From positions 62,001-126,000 of the forward strand of contig JAXLXF010000010.1 in NCBI GenBank assembly GCA_046328125.1: a stretch of 64,000 nucleotides of DNA, written 5' to 3'. This document shows, piece by piece, positions 34,706-44,171 of the stretch. The notes below the pieces were generated by a model. That model saw only the letters and a list, made by a program, of their open reading frames with translations, was not told the DNA's origin and searched no databases. The position numbers and the translations under genes were made by a program. Numbering within the stretch: position 1 is the first letter of the stretch; every line of letters begins with the position of its first letter. Source of the DNA: JADZEM01 sp046328125 (GTDB lineage Bacteria; Chloroflexota; UBA6077; JACCZL01).

Positions 34706-35134
34706 CTACCGGAAGGCGCTCACGTCCAGGCCGTGGCGGTCGAGGTCGTCAAGCACGGTCTCCCAGACCGCGCGAGCCTCTCTTGCCGCATCTCTCGCAT
34801 CCAGGTCGGTGGCTTCTGGCCAGTTTCCCGGGTAGCGCCCAACAATGGCCCACTGCGTGAGCGACGATAGATTGGGGTGAATGATCGCGACATCCCATCC
34901 CACCGGGATCAGGTCTCGGACCTCGTCGAGATCGTGCCGAAACGGAAACCTGATCTGGAGGAAGACAAGAATCGCCTTCAGCGCTTTCTCGCCGGACTGC
35001 TGAGCGTGATAGCAGGCGATATGCGGCGCAAACTCACCCGCGGTGACTGCCGCCTCAGCCACCTTCAGATCTTCCTGGGCGAATCGGAGCCACCGTTGGG
35101 CGGCGCCCGCGGGGGTGGGGTTCGGCGTGGTCAT
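34706..35134 (-). CDS. HEPN domain protein (toxin-like partner of MNT)
   Basis: A 142-residue four-helix HEPN protein. It has HIACYHAQQSGEKALKAILV and the Rx4H RNase-type motif RFPFRH at about residues 61-66, which is the predicted active site of HEPN toxins. The ATG overlaps the stop of the upstream nucleotidyltransferase by 4 bases (ATGA), so the pair is co-translated. In known HEPN/MNT modules the MNT protein blocks the HEPN RNase, in some cases by AMP-adding a residue near the active motif. This fits a type VII-like toxin-antitoxin pair; a housekeeping role is possible. Confidence 0.8.
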   Translation of the reverse strand: MTTPNPTPAGAAQRWLRFAQEDLKVAEAAVTAGEFAPHIACYHAQQSGEKALKAILVFLQIRFPFRHDLDEVRDLIPVGWDVAIIHPNLSSLTQWAIVGRYPGNWPEATDLDARDAAREARAVWETVLDDLDRHGLDVSAFR

Positions 35135-35475
35135 GCGGCAAGGTCGCGGTCGTACAAGATGCGGCCCTCGCGCAGGGCAGGCTCCAGGACGGTGCCGATC
35201 AGCTTTCCCCAGACTTGGATTTCCTCGGGAGTGGTGACGACAACATCTTTGGCGACGCCCAGGCCGCGCAGTTCGCTCAGAATGGCGACCGCCATGAGCC
35301 GGCTGTTCTCGACCTGCGGGAACACCACCAGAAGATCGACGTCGCTATCCGGGCGGGCGTCCCCGCGTGCCTGCGAGCCAAACAAGATCACCTGAAGCGG
35401 ATTGAACCGCTCGACGATCCGCCGGGTCATCTCGGCGATGACCCGGTCAATCGGCCGGCCACCCACCATCGTCAC
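35131..35475 (-). CDS. Minimal nucleotidyltransferase (MNT), antitoxin of the HEPN pair
   Basis: A 114-residue pol-beta-like nucleotidyltransferase. The signature GSQARGDARPDSDVDLLVV has the GS and the two catalytic Asp residues, so it should be active. The third carboxylate probably lies near VVVTTPEE. GTG at 35475 has AAGGAG 8 bases upstream. The antitoxin comes first and overlaps the HEPN gene, the usual order for many MNT/HEPN modules. Confidence 0.82.
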   Translation of the reverse strand: MTMVGGRPIDRVIAEMTRRIVERFNPLQVILFGSQARGDARPDSDVDLLVVFPQVENSRLMAVAILSELRGLGVAKDVVVTTPEEIQVWGKLIGTVLEPALREGRILYDRDLAA

Positions 35476-35601
35476 GGTCTCGCTCCTTCAAGCGCGCGTC
35501 AGATCGTATCGTAACACGCATCCGATTTGAGAGAAGAGCCGGGCCAGCGGCGGCGGCGGGCCGCGCGAGCGACGATTCGTGACGACGGCCGAGGGTCAAC
35601 G

Positions 35602-37701
35602 CTACTTGCGGGTCATCACGTAGACGCCGTCCCAGTCCACCGGCGGCGGGTCGTGCATCAGCTCCTCGCAGCGCTTGAGGTACACCGCGCTCGGGCCGTC
35701 GTCCGGGCTGAGCCGAAGCGCCTCCTGGAACTTGGCGGCGGCGCCGAGCCAGTCACGCTCACGATACAGCTCGATGCCCTCGTCGTAGGCGCGCAGGGCC
35801 GGTCCGGAGCGGATGCCGGGCAGCCGCTCGGCGTCCAGGATCTCGAAGACTTCGGCCGGCTCCTTCTTCCCCTTCACCGCGACGAGGTCCAGGAACCGCT
35901 CGTGGAATGCCGTGCCGGTCTGGTCGAGCGTGGCCCGGCTGACGATCAACGTCGTGCCGTACTCCTTGTTGAGCCCCTCGAGCCGTGAGGCCAGGTTCAC
36001 GGCGTCGCCCAGCACGGTGTAGTCGAAACGGCTGTTGGAGCCCATGTTGCCGACTTTCATGACGCCGGTGTTGATGCCGATGCCCATCGCGAGCGGGATC
36101 CGGCCCTGCTGGGTCCAGCGGGCGTTCAGGTCGTCCAGGGCGACGAGCATCTCCAGGGCGGCTCGGCAGGCGAGCACGGCATGGTCCGGCTGGTGCTGTG
36201 GAGCGCCCCAGAAGGCCATGATCGCGTCGCCCATGTACTTGTCGATGGTGCCCTCGTACTTGAAGATCACGTCAGACATGACCGTCAGGTACTCGTTCAG
36301 CAAGTGGACCAGCGTCTCCGGATCGAGGGACTCCGAGAAGGTGGTGAAGCCGCGCAGGTCGGAGAACATCACCGTCATCTCGCGCTGGTCACCGCCAAGC
36401 TTCAGCGAGTCCGGATCGCGCGTGACGTGCGCCACGACGGCCGGCGAGAGGTACTGGCCGAGGACGCCCCGCAACGCCCGACTCTGCCCCTGCTCGAAGA
36501 TCACGCGGTAGAAGACGACGCCGGTGTAGGTGACGAGCAACGCGAGCGGCGGGTAGATCAAGTTCAGCACGATGTGCTCGTCGAAGTAGTACGAAGCGGC
36601 GAGCACGTAGACGGCCAGCGCCAGGACCGAGCAGAGGGCGGCGGCGAGCATCGGCAGGCCGACCAGGGCGATGCCGGCGATCGCCGCCATCACGAAGATC
36701 AGCCCGACCGTGATCTCGGGGGCCGCGTCGCGGATGAAGTCGCCCCGCAGAATGGTGTCGATGGCGTTGGCGTGGACCTCGACTCCCGGCATCTTCCCAA
36801 GCAGCGAGGTCGGCACCCAATAGTCGTCGGCGAATCCCGTCGCCGTCAGCCCGATCACCACCAGCTTGCCACGGAACGTGTCCGGCGCCGCGCGACCCTT
36901 GAGCACGTCGGTGAACGAGACGACCGTGAAAGCCGGCGACGCCGAGCTCTGGTACGGGCCGCCGGCGAAGTTGACGGTCATGTTGCCGCGAGCGTCGACC
37001 GGGATCTCGCGGCCGGCGAGCGGGATGCGACCGTTCTGGATCGGGCCGTCCCAGGGGCCGGGGCGGCGCAGGAACCTGGCGACGGCGATCAGCGGAAGGC
37101 CCGGATACGGCTGACCGCCGACGTCGAACACGAGCGGCACCCGGCGCACTGTCCCGTCCGCATCCGGCTCCTGGTTCACGAGCCCGAGCCCGCTGCTCAC
37201 CGCTTTTAGCTCCTGACGTGGCTCGACGACCTCGCCAAAGCCCTGCCAGGCGTCGTTTCGGCGCGGGTACCGGGTGCGGAGATCCCCAAACGACGGCTGA
37301 ACGACGAACGTCGCCGTGTCGAGCGCGTCGTCGATGGCGGAGATCAGCGCGTCGTCGCCGTCCAGTGGGACGTCGAACAGGATGTCGAACACGATCGTCC
37401 GTGCGCGGGCGTCCGCGAGCCGGCGGATCACGTCAGCGTAGAGGGCGCGCGGCCAGCCGAAGAAGCGTCCGTACTGCTTCAACTCGACGATGCTCTTGTC
37501 GTCCACGGCGACGAGCACGACGTACTGCGACGGCTCGGGCGACTTGGCGCGCGGGTAGAAAAAGAGCGAGTCCGTGGCACGCCATTGAGGTCCCTGGACG
37601 GCGTCGTGCCAGAACCAGAGGTACAGGCTCGAGAGCGAGCAGGCCACGGCCAGACAGATCAGCGCGGTGATGGTAAGTCGGCGTCGTTGACGTGGCGTCA
37701 C
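35602..37701 (-). CDS. CHASE2-domain adenylate/guanylate cyclase
   Basis: A 699-residue class III cyclase. One membrane helix (about 9-28), then an extracellular CHASE2 sensor domain (about 30-330: VVLVAVDDKSIVELKQYG, FVGKLVVIG-like segment FRGKLVVIG), three membrane helices (about 340-410) and a cyclase domain (about 440-620). The metal-binding Asp residues are in MFSDLRGF and YMGDAIMAF; a Lys in TIDKYMGD favours ATP over GTP. VLGDAVNLASRLE carries the transition-state residues. The tail has a TPR-like pair. I start at GTG 37701, with GGGAGG 7 bases upstream and the first helix right after; an ATG at 37839 has no SD and adds an Arg/Pro-rich stretch. Confidence 0.87.
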   Translation of the reverse strand: MTPRQRRRLTITALICLAVACSLSSLYLWFWHDAVQGPQWRATDSLFFYPRAKSPEPSQYVVLVAVDDKSIVELKQYGRFFGWPRALYADVIRRLADARARTIVFDILFDVPLDGDDALISAIDDALDTATFVVQPSFGDLRTRYPRRNDAWQGFGEVVEPRQELKAVSSGLGLVNQEPDADGTVRRVPLVFDVGGQPYPGLPLIAVARFLRRPGPWDGPIQNGRIPLAGREIPVDARGNMTVNFAGGPYQSSASPAFTVVSFTDVLKGRAAPDTFRGKLVVIGLTATGFADDYWVPTSLLGKMPGVEVHANAIDTILRGDFIRDAAPEITVGLIFVMAAIAGIALVGLPMLAAALCSVLALAVYVLAASYYFDEHIVLNLIYPPLALLVTYTGVVFYRVIFEQGQSRALRGVLGQYLSPAVVAHVTRDPDSLKLGGDQREMTVMFSDLRGFTTFSESLDPETLVHLLNEYLTVMSDVIFKYEGTIDKYMGDAIMAFWGAPQHQPDHAVLACRAALEMLVALDDLNARWTQQGRIPLAMGIGINTGVMKVGNMGSNSRFDYTVLGDAVNLASRLEGLNKEYGTTLIVSRATLDQTGTAFHERFLDLVAVKGKKEPAEVFEILDAERLPGIRSGPALRAYDEGIELYRERDWLGAAAKFQEALRLSPDDGPSAVYLKRCEELMHDPPPVDWDGVYVMTRK

Positions 37702-38319
37702 GTTGCCGCCTCCCGACGACCCTGTCAGGGGCTCGTGGCGCGCCCCCAACCGCGCGAAGATCGTGTCCAGGCTGCCGCGCCGCGGTCTCCATCGCCCAGG
37801 CGCGGCGCGCCGGGACCACGCAGGAGGCAGCGCAGTCATTCAGCAGTCGTACTGGATTGTAGAACGGGTCCCGGAGGCGGTCAAGGACGGGGTCAGGCGG
37901 CCAGATCCGAGAACACAGCCGGCCAGGCGACCGGTCGAACGAGGTCCGGAACTAGCCGTCACGACGTGCTGGCGCCGACGCCGTGGTCGAGCGGGTGTAG
38001 AAGGTCGGTTGTGGAACAGTTATGTCTGTCCAGATGGACAGGTATTCTGTCCATTTGGACACTTCAATTATGCGTAGCAACGGCACATACTCGACGCGCA
38101 GCCACGGTTGTGACGCTCTCGTGATGTCGCGGGGGGCACCACTGGCAGTGAGCCACCAGAAGGCCAGTTGACGGCGAGTCGGGGAACGAGAACGCCGAAC
38201 AGACCGACCTTCCGATCGGTGCGGCACGTGCGCCTCGCGCACGGTGTCGCGATTATGCATGGAAGCGATCGTATTTTCGCGCCGGCAGGACGAAGCGGCA
38301 GGTGCAGAAGGGGCAGATC
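37702..38319. other. Long intergenic region upstream of the cyclase and beta-helix genes
   Basis: A divergent region of 618 bases with lower GC in its middle. The main feature is a pair of identical palindromes at 38026-38061 (separate entry). An in-frame extension of the cyclase (37702-37839) is possible but has no SD. No other gene is supported. Short hydrophilic frames exist on both strands. Confidence 0.5.
38026..38061. promoter_or_regulatory. Tandem palindromic operator-like sites, TGTCCA-N2-TGGACA twice
   Basis: Site 1 (38027-38040) is TGTCCA-GA-TGGACA and site 2 (38048-38061) is TGTCCA-TT-TGGACA. Centres are 21 bp apart, two helical turns, so two dimers would bind the same face. A TATTCT hexamer that could be a -10 lies between them at 38043-38048. 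The sites are about 260 bases upstream of the beta-helix gene and about 325 upstream of the cyclase gene. Confidence 0.55.
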
Positions 38320-41300
38320 GTGAAATCACGTCTTCCGTTCGGACTCGGCAGGTCACGCGGGTGGCGCGCGCTCTTAGCGACGCTCGCGGTGGGGGTCTTC
38401 ACGCTTGCCGCCGCGCAGGGCGTCCTGCGCGTCCTGGCCGATCCGATCACCATCAGTTTTGAGAGTCCGACCTACACCACCGGCAATCCAAACGGGCAGG
38501 ACGGCTTTGTTTTCACCGGTCCATATGACGTGGCTATCGTGTCGCAATCCACCTACGCCGCCTTTGGCTCACAGTCCCTTCGCATGTCGAATGCCAGCGC
38601 GAGCGGGTCGTTCGGGGACATGCCGTTCACGAAGTCGACGACGAGCGACGCCGGCGAGTCGACGGTCGATCTGACGAGCCCGTGGTCGAACCACACCGGG
38701 CGAAAGAACGGTTTCGAGGCCGAGCTCTCCTTTGCGTCGGCCACCGGGACACCGCAGCCAGGCCTGCGCATCACGATCTCGCCGGATCGTGGCGACGGCG
38801 CCCGGATGGGATGGGCGGCGATTCGCGACGAAGCTGGCGGATTGGCCGTCGATCTCCAGGCGTACGACTTCACGGCCGCCGGCAACCCGTGCGACCGGTT
38901 CACGGATGCCGTGACGATCGCGACAGGGCTGGACCGGACCACCACACACACGCTGAAGTTCGTGATGCGGTTCGCCGAGGGGTACCGGAACGACATCGTC
39001 CAGATCTACGTGGACGGCGTGCTGCGGGCCAGCACGCCGTCCTGGGAGGAGTATTTCCGCTTCTGCTCGGACGAGCAGGGGCCGAGCGCGGACGGCAGCG
39101 TGGCGGCGTCTCACGCGGTCGACTCGCTGCTGTTCCGGATCAGCGAGACCGGCACGTATCCGCACGTCCCCGCGTACCTGGGTGCGGGCTTCCTGATCGA
39201 CAACATCACCTTGAACACGGTGGACGCACCGGCCGTGGCGAACGTGTTCGTGCGCACGGACGGCAGCGACGTCACCTGCGATGGGTCAACAAACGCATCC
39301 GCGGCATCGTCGCCGGAAGGCAAGTGCGCTTTCAAGACGGTCGAGCGGGGCGTCTACGGCGTCGATTCGGGCGGGACGGTGAACGTCGGGGTCGGCACGT
39401 TCAGTGCCGCCGACGCCGGCCGTTCTGGCGGCACGCTGGTCGTCGTGCCGGACCACAAGCCGGTCACGATCAAAGGCGCCGGCCCCACCCAGACCATCCT
39501 GAGCGGGACCAGCAAGACCGGTATCGGCTTCGGCTTCGAGTACCCGAGCCACAGTGCCCCCACCCAGAAGTACGACATCGACGGTCTGACGATCCAGGAT
39601 CTTCAGATCACGAATTTCGAAGAGGGCATGTACCTCGGCGACACCGGCACGACGCCGAGCAACTTGACCTTCACCAACATCGATGTCAGCGGCAACGGCA
39701 TTGACGGCATCAAGATCAGCAGCGGCACCGCGAACGGCGGTATCTCCAACCTGACGATCGACGGGATCACCGCCTCGAACAACGGCGGCGGCGGTCCAGG
39801 GCGCGGGCTCTACTTGACGGACGGCCCCAAGACCAATGTCACTGTCAAGAACAGCACCTTCAACAACAACACCCTCGTCGGCATCGACTTCAACGATGGC
39901 TCGGCGGAGAACGCCATCGTGCTCAACAACCACGTCGAAGGGAACGGAGACGCTGGCATCGGCGTGCTCGGCCCCAAGACCTCGATGTCCGTCAAGGGCA
40001 ACACCGTCCTCAACAACGGCCGGTTCGGCATCGAGATCAAGAACGCGGACGGCCTGACGAGCGGCACGCCGACGCTGATCGTCGAGGAGAACACGATCAC
40101 CCGGACGATCGACGCAACGGATGCCCGCGACCATGCCGGCATCGCGGTGATGCGGCGCGCGGTGGGGCCGCTGAACGTCAACCAGCCGGCCGGCGTCCTG
40201 GTCCGCAACAACGTCGTGGCTGGCTATCACCGCAAGCCGACTGGCTCGACCGGCGATGGCTTCGGCATCGTGGTGGCCGGCACGAACATGCAGGTTCGCA
40301 ACAACATCGTGGACAACAACGACGTTGGTATCCAAATCCAGGCCGGCAACCCCGACAATCCAGGGGGCGCCTCGAGCAATCAGGTCCAGAGCACGCCCTG
40401 GTTCGACCGCGACAATGCCAGCTCGTACACCGGCGTCACCGAATTGAACGACATCAAGAAGACCAACACGATCGGGCTGCGGGCGGTCGGGGCGGTCTCG
40501 AACGGTGACGTGAGCCGCAACTGGTGGGGCTCCTCGTCCGGACCGACCATCGCCAGCAATCTGGGCGGCGCTGGCGCGACAGCCGAGCTGTCCAACGGCG
40601 CGAGTATCACCTTCACACCGTTCCTGGGCCACGGCACCGACACGGATGCCGCCATCGGGTTCCAGCCCGAGAGCACCAACATCCTGGTCGGGCAGCTCGA
40701 CCAGACGTTCGTCCGCCTGAGCGGCAGCAGCACCGAGTGTGACGGCTCCGCCGACGTGGACTTCAACGCCAGCTTGCTCGGCAAGTGCGCGGTTGGGACC
40801 GTCCAGAAGGGCGTGGACAACGTCAAGGCGACCGGCACGGTCAACATCGCCGGCCAGACGTTCGTCGGGGCGGCGGCGCACGTCATCACCAGCAAGAGCG
40901 TCAACATCCTCGGCGCCAGCCGGGCGACCACGATTCTCGACGGCTTTGAGAGCGGCGCCAAGACGGGAAGTAACGGTGTCGAATTCCAGAACGGCGTGGA
41001 CGGCGCCACGGTCAAGAAGCTGACGATCAGGCGGTGGAGCTTGCACGGGCTGATCTTCGGCGGTACCCACGGCGCCAACGTCGGCTCGGCCAACATCGTG
41101 GTGGACGACGTCGAGTCGTCGGACAACGGCGACACGGCATTCGCGCCCGGCACGCCCCAGGGCTCGGCGCGCGGCATCGTGGTCTGGGACGGCAACAAGT
41201 CCAACATCACGATCACCAACAGCGTCGCGAACAACAACTCGCTGGTCGGGATCGAGACCCAGGACGGTACGGTCGCCAACGCCATCATCACCGGCAACAG

Positions 41301-43059
41301 CGTCACCGGCAACCGTGACGCTGGCCTGGGCGTCCTCGGCCCGAAGACGTCCCTGAACATCTCTGGCAACACCGTCGTCAACAACGGCCGCTTCCAGATC
41401 GAGGTGAAGAACCCGGATGGCCCGACGAGCGGTGTTTCGACCCTGATCGTCGAGAACAACGCGGTCGCCCGGAACGTGACGGCTACCGAGCTCCGCGATC
41501 ACGCCGGCATCGTGGTGCTGCGCCGCGATCCGGGCGCGCTCAACGTCGATCAGCCAGCTGGCGTCATCGTCCGGAACAACAACGTGGCCGGCATCCGCGC
41601 GAACGCGCCCGGGACCACCGGCGAGGGCTTCTGCATCGTCGTCGAAGGTCTCAACATGTCGGTGCTGAACAACAACACCGTCAACTGTGACGTCGGGATC
41701 CAGGTGCAGAAGGGGAACACGGCGAACGTTCAGAGCACGCCGGCCTTCGACCGCGGCTCGGCCGCCGACTTCAGCGGCACGGTCGAGCAGAACAACATCG
41801 CGACCACCAACACGGTCGGCTTCCGTGCGGTGGGTCTGACGACGAGCTTCGGCGTCGCTCGGAACTGGTGGGGCAGCGCCACCGGCCCGACGCACGCCAG
41901 CAACAGTGGCGGCACCGGCTCCTCGGTGGTGGGCACCAGCATCACGTTCAGCCCGTGGCTGGCTGACGGCACCGACACCAACGCGGCGCTCGGATTCCAG
42001 CCGAACCTGACGCCGGTCGGGTTCCTGGCGACGCAGGGCATCAACGTCGCTCCAACATCCGGCCTGGTCACGACGGAGAGCGGCGGGCAGGCCAGCTTCG
42101 CGGTGGTGCTCGCTTCTCAGCCGTCGGCGGACGTGACGATCGGGCTGTCGTCGTCGAACACGAACGAAGGCACGGTCTCGCCAGCTTCCCTGACGTTCAC
42201 GGCGGCGAACTGGAACGTGCCGCAGACGGCGACCGTCACCGGCGTCGGCCTGGGCGCCCCGAACGGCAACGCAACGTACAGCATCATCACCGCGCCAGCG
42301 GTCTCGACCGATCCGAACTTCAACGGCCTGAACCCGTCCGACGTCTCGGCGACGAACAACGCTGCCCCGACGCCTACGATCTCGATTGCCGACGCCTCGA
42401 AGACGGAAGGGGACTCCGGAACCTCGAACATGACGTTCAACGTCACCTTGAGTCAGACGTCCCCCCACACGATCAAGGTGGACTACGGCACCCAGGATCA
42501 GACGGCGCTGGGCAGCCCGGCTGGCATCGACTACGTGGCCACGTTTGGCACGTTGACCTTCAATCCGGGCGAGACGACGAAGCAGGTCAACGTCCCGATC
42601 GTCGGCGACCTGACCGCCGAGCAGACCGAGACCTTCCTGGTGAATCTCTCGAATCCGTCCGGTGCGACGATTCTGGACGGGCAAGCCGTTGGGACCATCA
42701 CGGACAACGAGATTGCCTCGTCGGCCTGTTCGCCGCGACCGAACATCACGGTTCAGGCGCAGTCAGTCGGCGGGCGGCAGATGCAGGTCACGGTCAAGGC
42801 CGACACCACGGCACCGAACCAGGCTAACTTCCTCTTCTCGATTCAGTTCGAGGCGTTCAACAACGCCACCGTCCAGATGCCGGGGCAAGCATCGGTCGGC
42901 ACGAGCCCGATCACGCTGACGACTGGCACCAAGCAGATCGTCTTCTTCGTGACGCAGACGGACACGACGAAGGCGTTCCAGGTGCCGTTCACCGTCACCG
43001 ACGGCTGCGGCTCGGTCAAGAAGTTCGTCGGAGGTGGGAAGGACTCCGTCGCGAACTAG
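38320..43059 (+). CDS. Large secreted protein: LamG-like, two beta-helix units, Calx-beta, C-terminal CGS/FVGGG domain
   Basis: A 1579-residue exported protein. The signal segment (about 1-35) precedes a LamG-like sandwich (about 45-270). A beta-helix unit of about 450 residues then occurs twice (about 310-797 and 798-1238). Both units begin FVR-x-x-GS-x-x-x-CDGS and contain LVGI, NGRF-x-IE-x-KN and the RNWWGS-x-x-GPT end. Next comes a pair of Calx-beta-like domains (about 1245-1467, with TEGDSGTSNMTFNV) and a 110-residue end domain with two Cys (ACSPRP and CGSVKKFVGGG). The end domain is shared with 44172-47045. GTG 38320 has AAGGGG about 6 bases before it; an in-frame GTG at 38302 is possible. 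Beta-helices often bind or cleave polysaccharide; no lyase site is recognised, so adhesion or a wall function is equally likely. Confidence 0.82.
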   Translation: MKSRLPFGLGRSRGWRALLATLAVGVFTLAAAQGVLRVLADPITISFESPTYTTGNPNGQDGFVFTGPYDVAIVSQSTYAAFGSQSLRMSNASASGSFGDMPFTKSTTSDAGESTVDLTSPWSNHTGRKNGFEAELSFASATGTPQPGLRITISPDRGDGARMGWAAIRDEAGGLAVDLQAYDFTAAGNPCDRFTDAVTIATGLDRTTTHTLKFVMRFAEGYRNDIVQIYVDGVLRASTPSWEEYFRFCSDEQGPSADGSVAASHAVDSLLFRISETGTYPHVPAYLGAGFLIDNITLNTVDAPAVANVFVRTDGSDVTCDGSTNASAASSPEGKCAFKTVERGVYGVDSGGTVNVGVGTFSAADAGRSGGTLVVVPDHKPVTIKGAGPTQTILSGTSKTGIGFGFEYPSHSAPTQKYDIDGLTIQDLQITNFEEGMYLGDTGTTPSNLTFTNIDVSGNGIDGIKISSGTANGGISNLTIDGITASNNGGGGPGRGLYLTDGPKTNVTVKNSTFNNNTLVGIDFNDGSAENAIVLNNHVEGNGDAGIGVLGPKTSMSVKGNTVLNNGRFGIEIKNADGLTSGTPTLIVEENTITRTIDATDARDHAGIAVMRRAVGPLNVNQPAGVLVRNNVVAGYHRKPTGSTGDGFGIVVAGTNMQVRNNIVDNNDVGIQIQAGNPDNPGGASSNQVQSTPWFDRDNASSYTGVTELNDIKKTNTIGLRAVGAVSNGDVSRNWWGSSSGPTIASNLGGAGATAELSNGASITFTPFLGHGTDTDAAIGFQPESTNILVGQLDQTFVRLSGSSTECDGSADVDFNASLLGKCAVGTVQKGVDNVKATGTVNIAGQTFVGAAAHVITSKSVNILGASRATTILDGFESGAKTGSNGVEFQNGVDGATVKKLTIRRWSLHGLIFGGTHGANVGSANIVVDDVESSDNGDTAFAPGTPQGSARGIVVWDGNKSNITITNSVANNNSLVGIETQDGTVANAIITGNSVTGNRDAGLGVLGPKTSLNISGNTVVNNGRFQIEVKNPDGPTSGVSTLIVENNAVARNVTATELRDHAGIVVLRRDPGALNVDQPAGVIVRNNNVAGIRANAPGTTGEGFCIVVEGLNMSVLNNNTVNCDVGIQVQKGNTANVQSTPAFDRGSAADFSGTVEQNNIATTNTVGFRAVGLTTSFGVARNWWGSATGPTHASNSGGTGSSVVGTSITFSPWLADGTDTNAALGFQPNLTPVGFLATQGINVAPTSGLVTTESGGQASFAVVLASQPSADVTIGLSSSNTNEGTVSPASLTFTAANWNVPQTATVTGVGLGAPNGNATYSIITAPAVSTDPNFNGLNPSDVSATNNAAPTPTISIADASKTEGDSGTSNMTFNVTLSQTSPHTIKVDYGTQDQTALGSPAGIDYVATFGTLTFNPGETTKQVNVPIVGDLTAEQTETFLVNLSNPSGATILDGQAVGTITDNEIASSACSPRPNITVQAQSVGGRQMQVTVKADTTAPNQANFLFSIQFEAFNNATVQMPGQASVGTSPITLTTGTKQIVFFVTQTDTTKAFQVPFTVTDGCGSVKKFVGGGKDSVAN

Positions 43060-43081
43060 CTTCTACACGTCGGCGAATCGC

Positions 43082-43127
43082 AGAGCGCCGGGACCGGAGG
43101 GGTCATCCCCACCGGTCCCGGCGCTCT
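43082..43127 (+). terminator. Strong hairpin after the beta-helix gene
   Basis: A perfect 16-bp stem starts 22 bases after the stop (AGAGCGCCGGGACCGG with its complement), with a further GGGG/CCCC pair inside and a 4-base loop. Little U follows. Confidence 0.65.
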
Positions 43128-43344
43128 CTCATATCTGGGACGGTGCGCCGGGCCACGGCGCACGTCCGGCCGCCATCTGGCTGGTGATCCCGCGTGTTGC
43201 CGTTGCAGCGGGAAGGTAGGTACAACCAGCGGGTGGGATCGCACGGCTTCCTCGGCTGGGACTCGTGCGGCGTCGCTCGGACAGTGTGCTCGCGAGCGGC
43301 CCAACTCGGGCGCGCCGACGATCGCGCGCCTGGATGGATGCGAT

Positions 43345-44073
43345 ATGGCGACTGACCCTGTCCGTCGAGCTCGTCCCCAGCGGCCGCCACGACACGGGAC
43401 GGCCACCGACACGCCGAGTGTGTCCTATCCCGCGCGCGTCATCGTGGTGGACCAGCACGACATCCCCCGTGCCGGCCTGCGGGGCGTGCTGTCTGGCCTG
43501 CCGGAGCTGGAGGTCGTGACGGAGGCGACCAGCGGTCCGCAGGCCGTGGCGCTGTGCCGGAGGCTCAGGCCAGACCTCGTGCTGATGGAGCTCGAATTGC
43601 CGGGCCTTGACGGGGTGTCCGCCACGCGCGTCATTCGGCGTGACTGTCCGGAGACGCGGGTCGTGATCGTGACGCAGCGTGAAGACCCCGTCTCGTTGCG
43701 GCTTGCCATCGAAGCCGGTGCGGCGGCGTTCCTGATCAAAACGGCCAGCCGCGACGCCGTGCTGAGTGCGCTGCGACGGGTGCTGGCCGGCGAGCTGGTG
43801 ATGGACGCGGAGCTGGCAACGCGTGCGCTCCACCAGGCTGTCGAGGCGCCGCCGTGGGTCGGCACGAGCTTGACGGCGCGCGAGCACGAGGTGCTCAGGC
43901 TGGTGGCAGGCGGCAAGACGAATCAGGAGATCGGCGTGGCGCTGGCGGTCAGCACCCGGACCGCGAAGGCGCACGTCGAGCGAATCATCGCGCGGCTGGG
44001 CGTCGCGAATCGCGCTGAGGCCGTGGCGAAGGCGATCGGCCTCGGGATGCTGACGCCGAGTGTGTCGCGCTGA
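43345..44073 (+). CDS. LuxR/NarL-family response regulator with a degenerate receiver
   Basis: A 242-residue regulator with a 30-residue leader, a receiver (about 31-145) and a LuxR helix-turn-helix (about 172-240: LTAREHEVLRLVAGGKTNQEIG, VSTRTAKAHVERI). The receiver keeps the Thr (VIVT) and Lys132 (FLIKTAS), but the phospho-acceptor Asp is Glu82 (LVLMELELPG) and the second acidic-pocket residue is Gln37 (VVDQHD). Normal phosphorylation is therefore unlikely; Glu may mimic the active state. It lies between the two large secreted-protein genes, with no histidine kinase next to it. ATG 43345 has only a weak SD. It may control one or both neighbours; inferred from position only. Confidence 0.85.
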   Translation: MATDPVRRARPQRPPRHGTATDTPSVSYPARVIVVDQHDIPRAGLRGVLSGLPELEVVTEATSGPQAVALCRRLRPDLVLMELELPGLDGVSATRVIRRDCPETRVVIVTQREDPVSLRLAIEAGAAAFLIKTASRDAVLSALRRVLAGELVMDAELATRALHQAVEAPPWVGTSLTAREHEVLRLVAGGKTNQEIGVALAVSTRTAKAHVERIIARLGVANRAEAVAKAIGLGMLTPSVSR

Positions 44074-44171
44074 GACAGCACGCCAAAGCTTCGAGGCGAC
44101 CGGAGATTGCCCAGGCGGCTGCGACTTGGCGAGCTTCCCGCGCCTCCCGCGTTCAGGTCAACAGCGCCCGG

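Noticed and set aside
39286..42684. A 1132-residue open frame antisense to the beta-helix gene
   Set aside because: It mirrors the codon bias of the real gene, is rich in Arg/Asp/Val with no domain, and the sense strand has clear repeats and a signal peptide.
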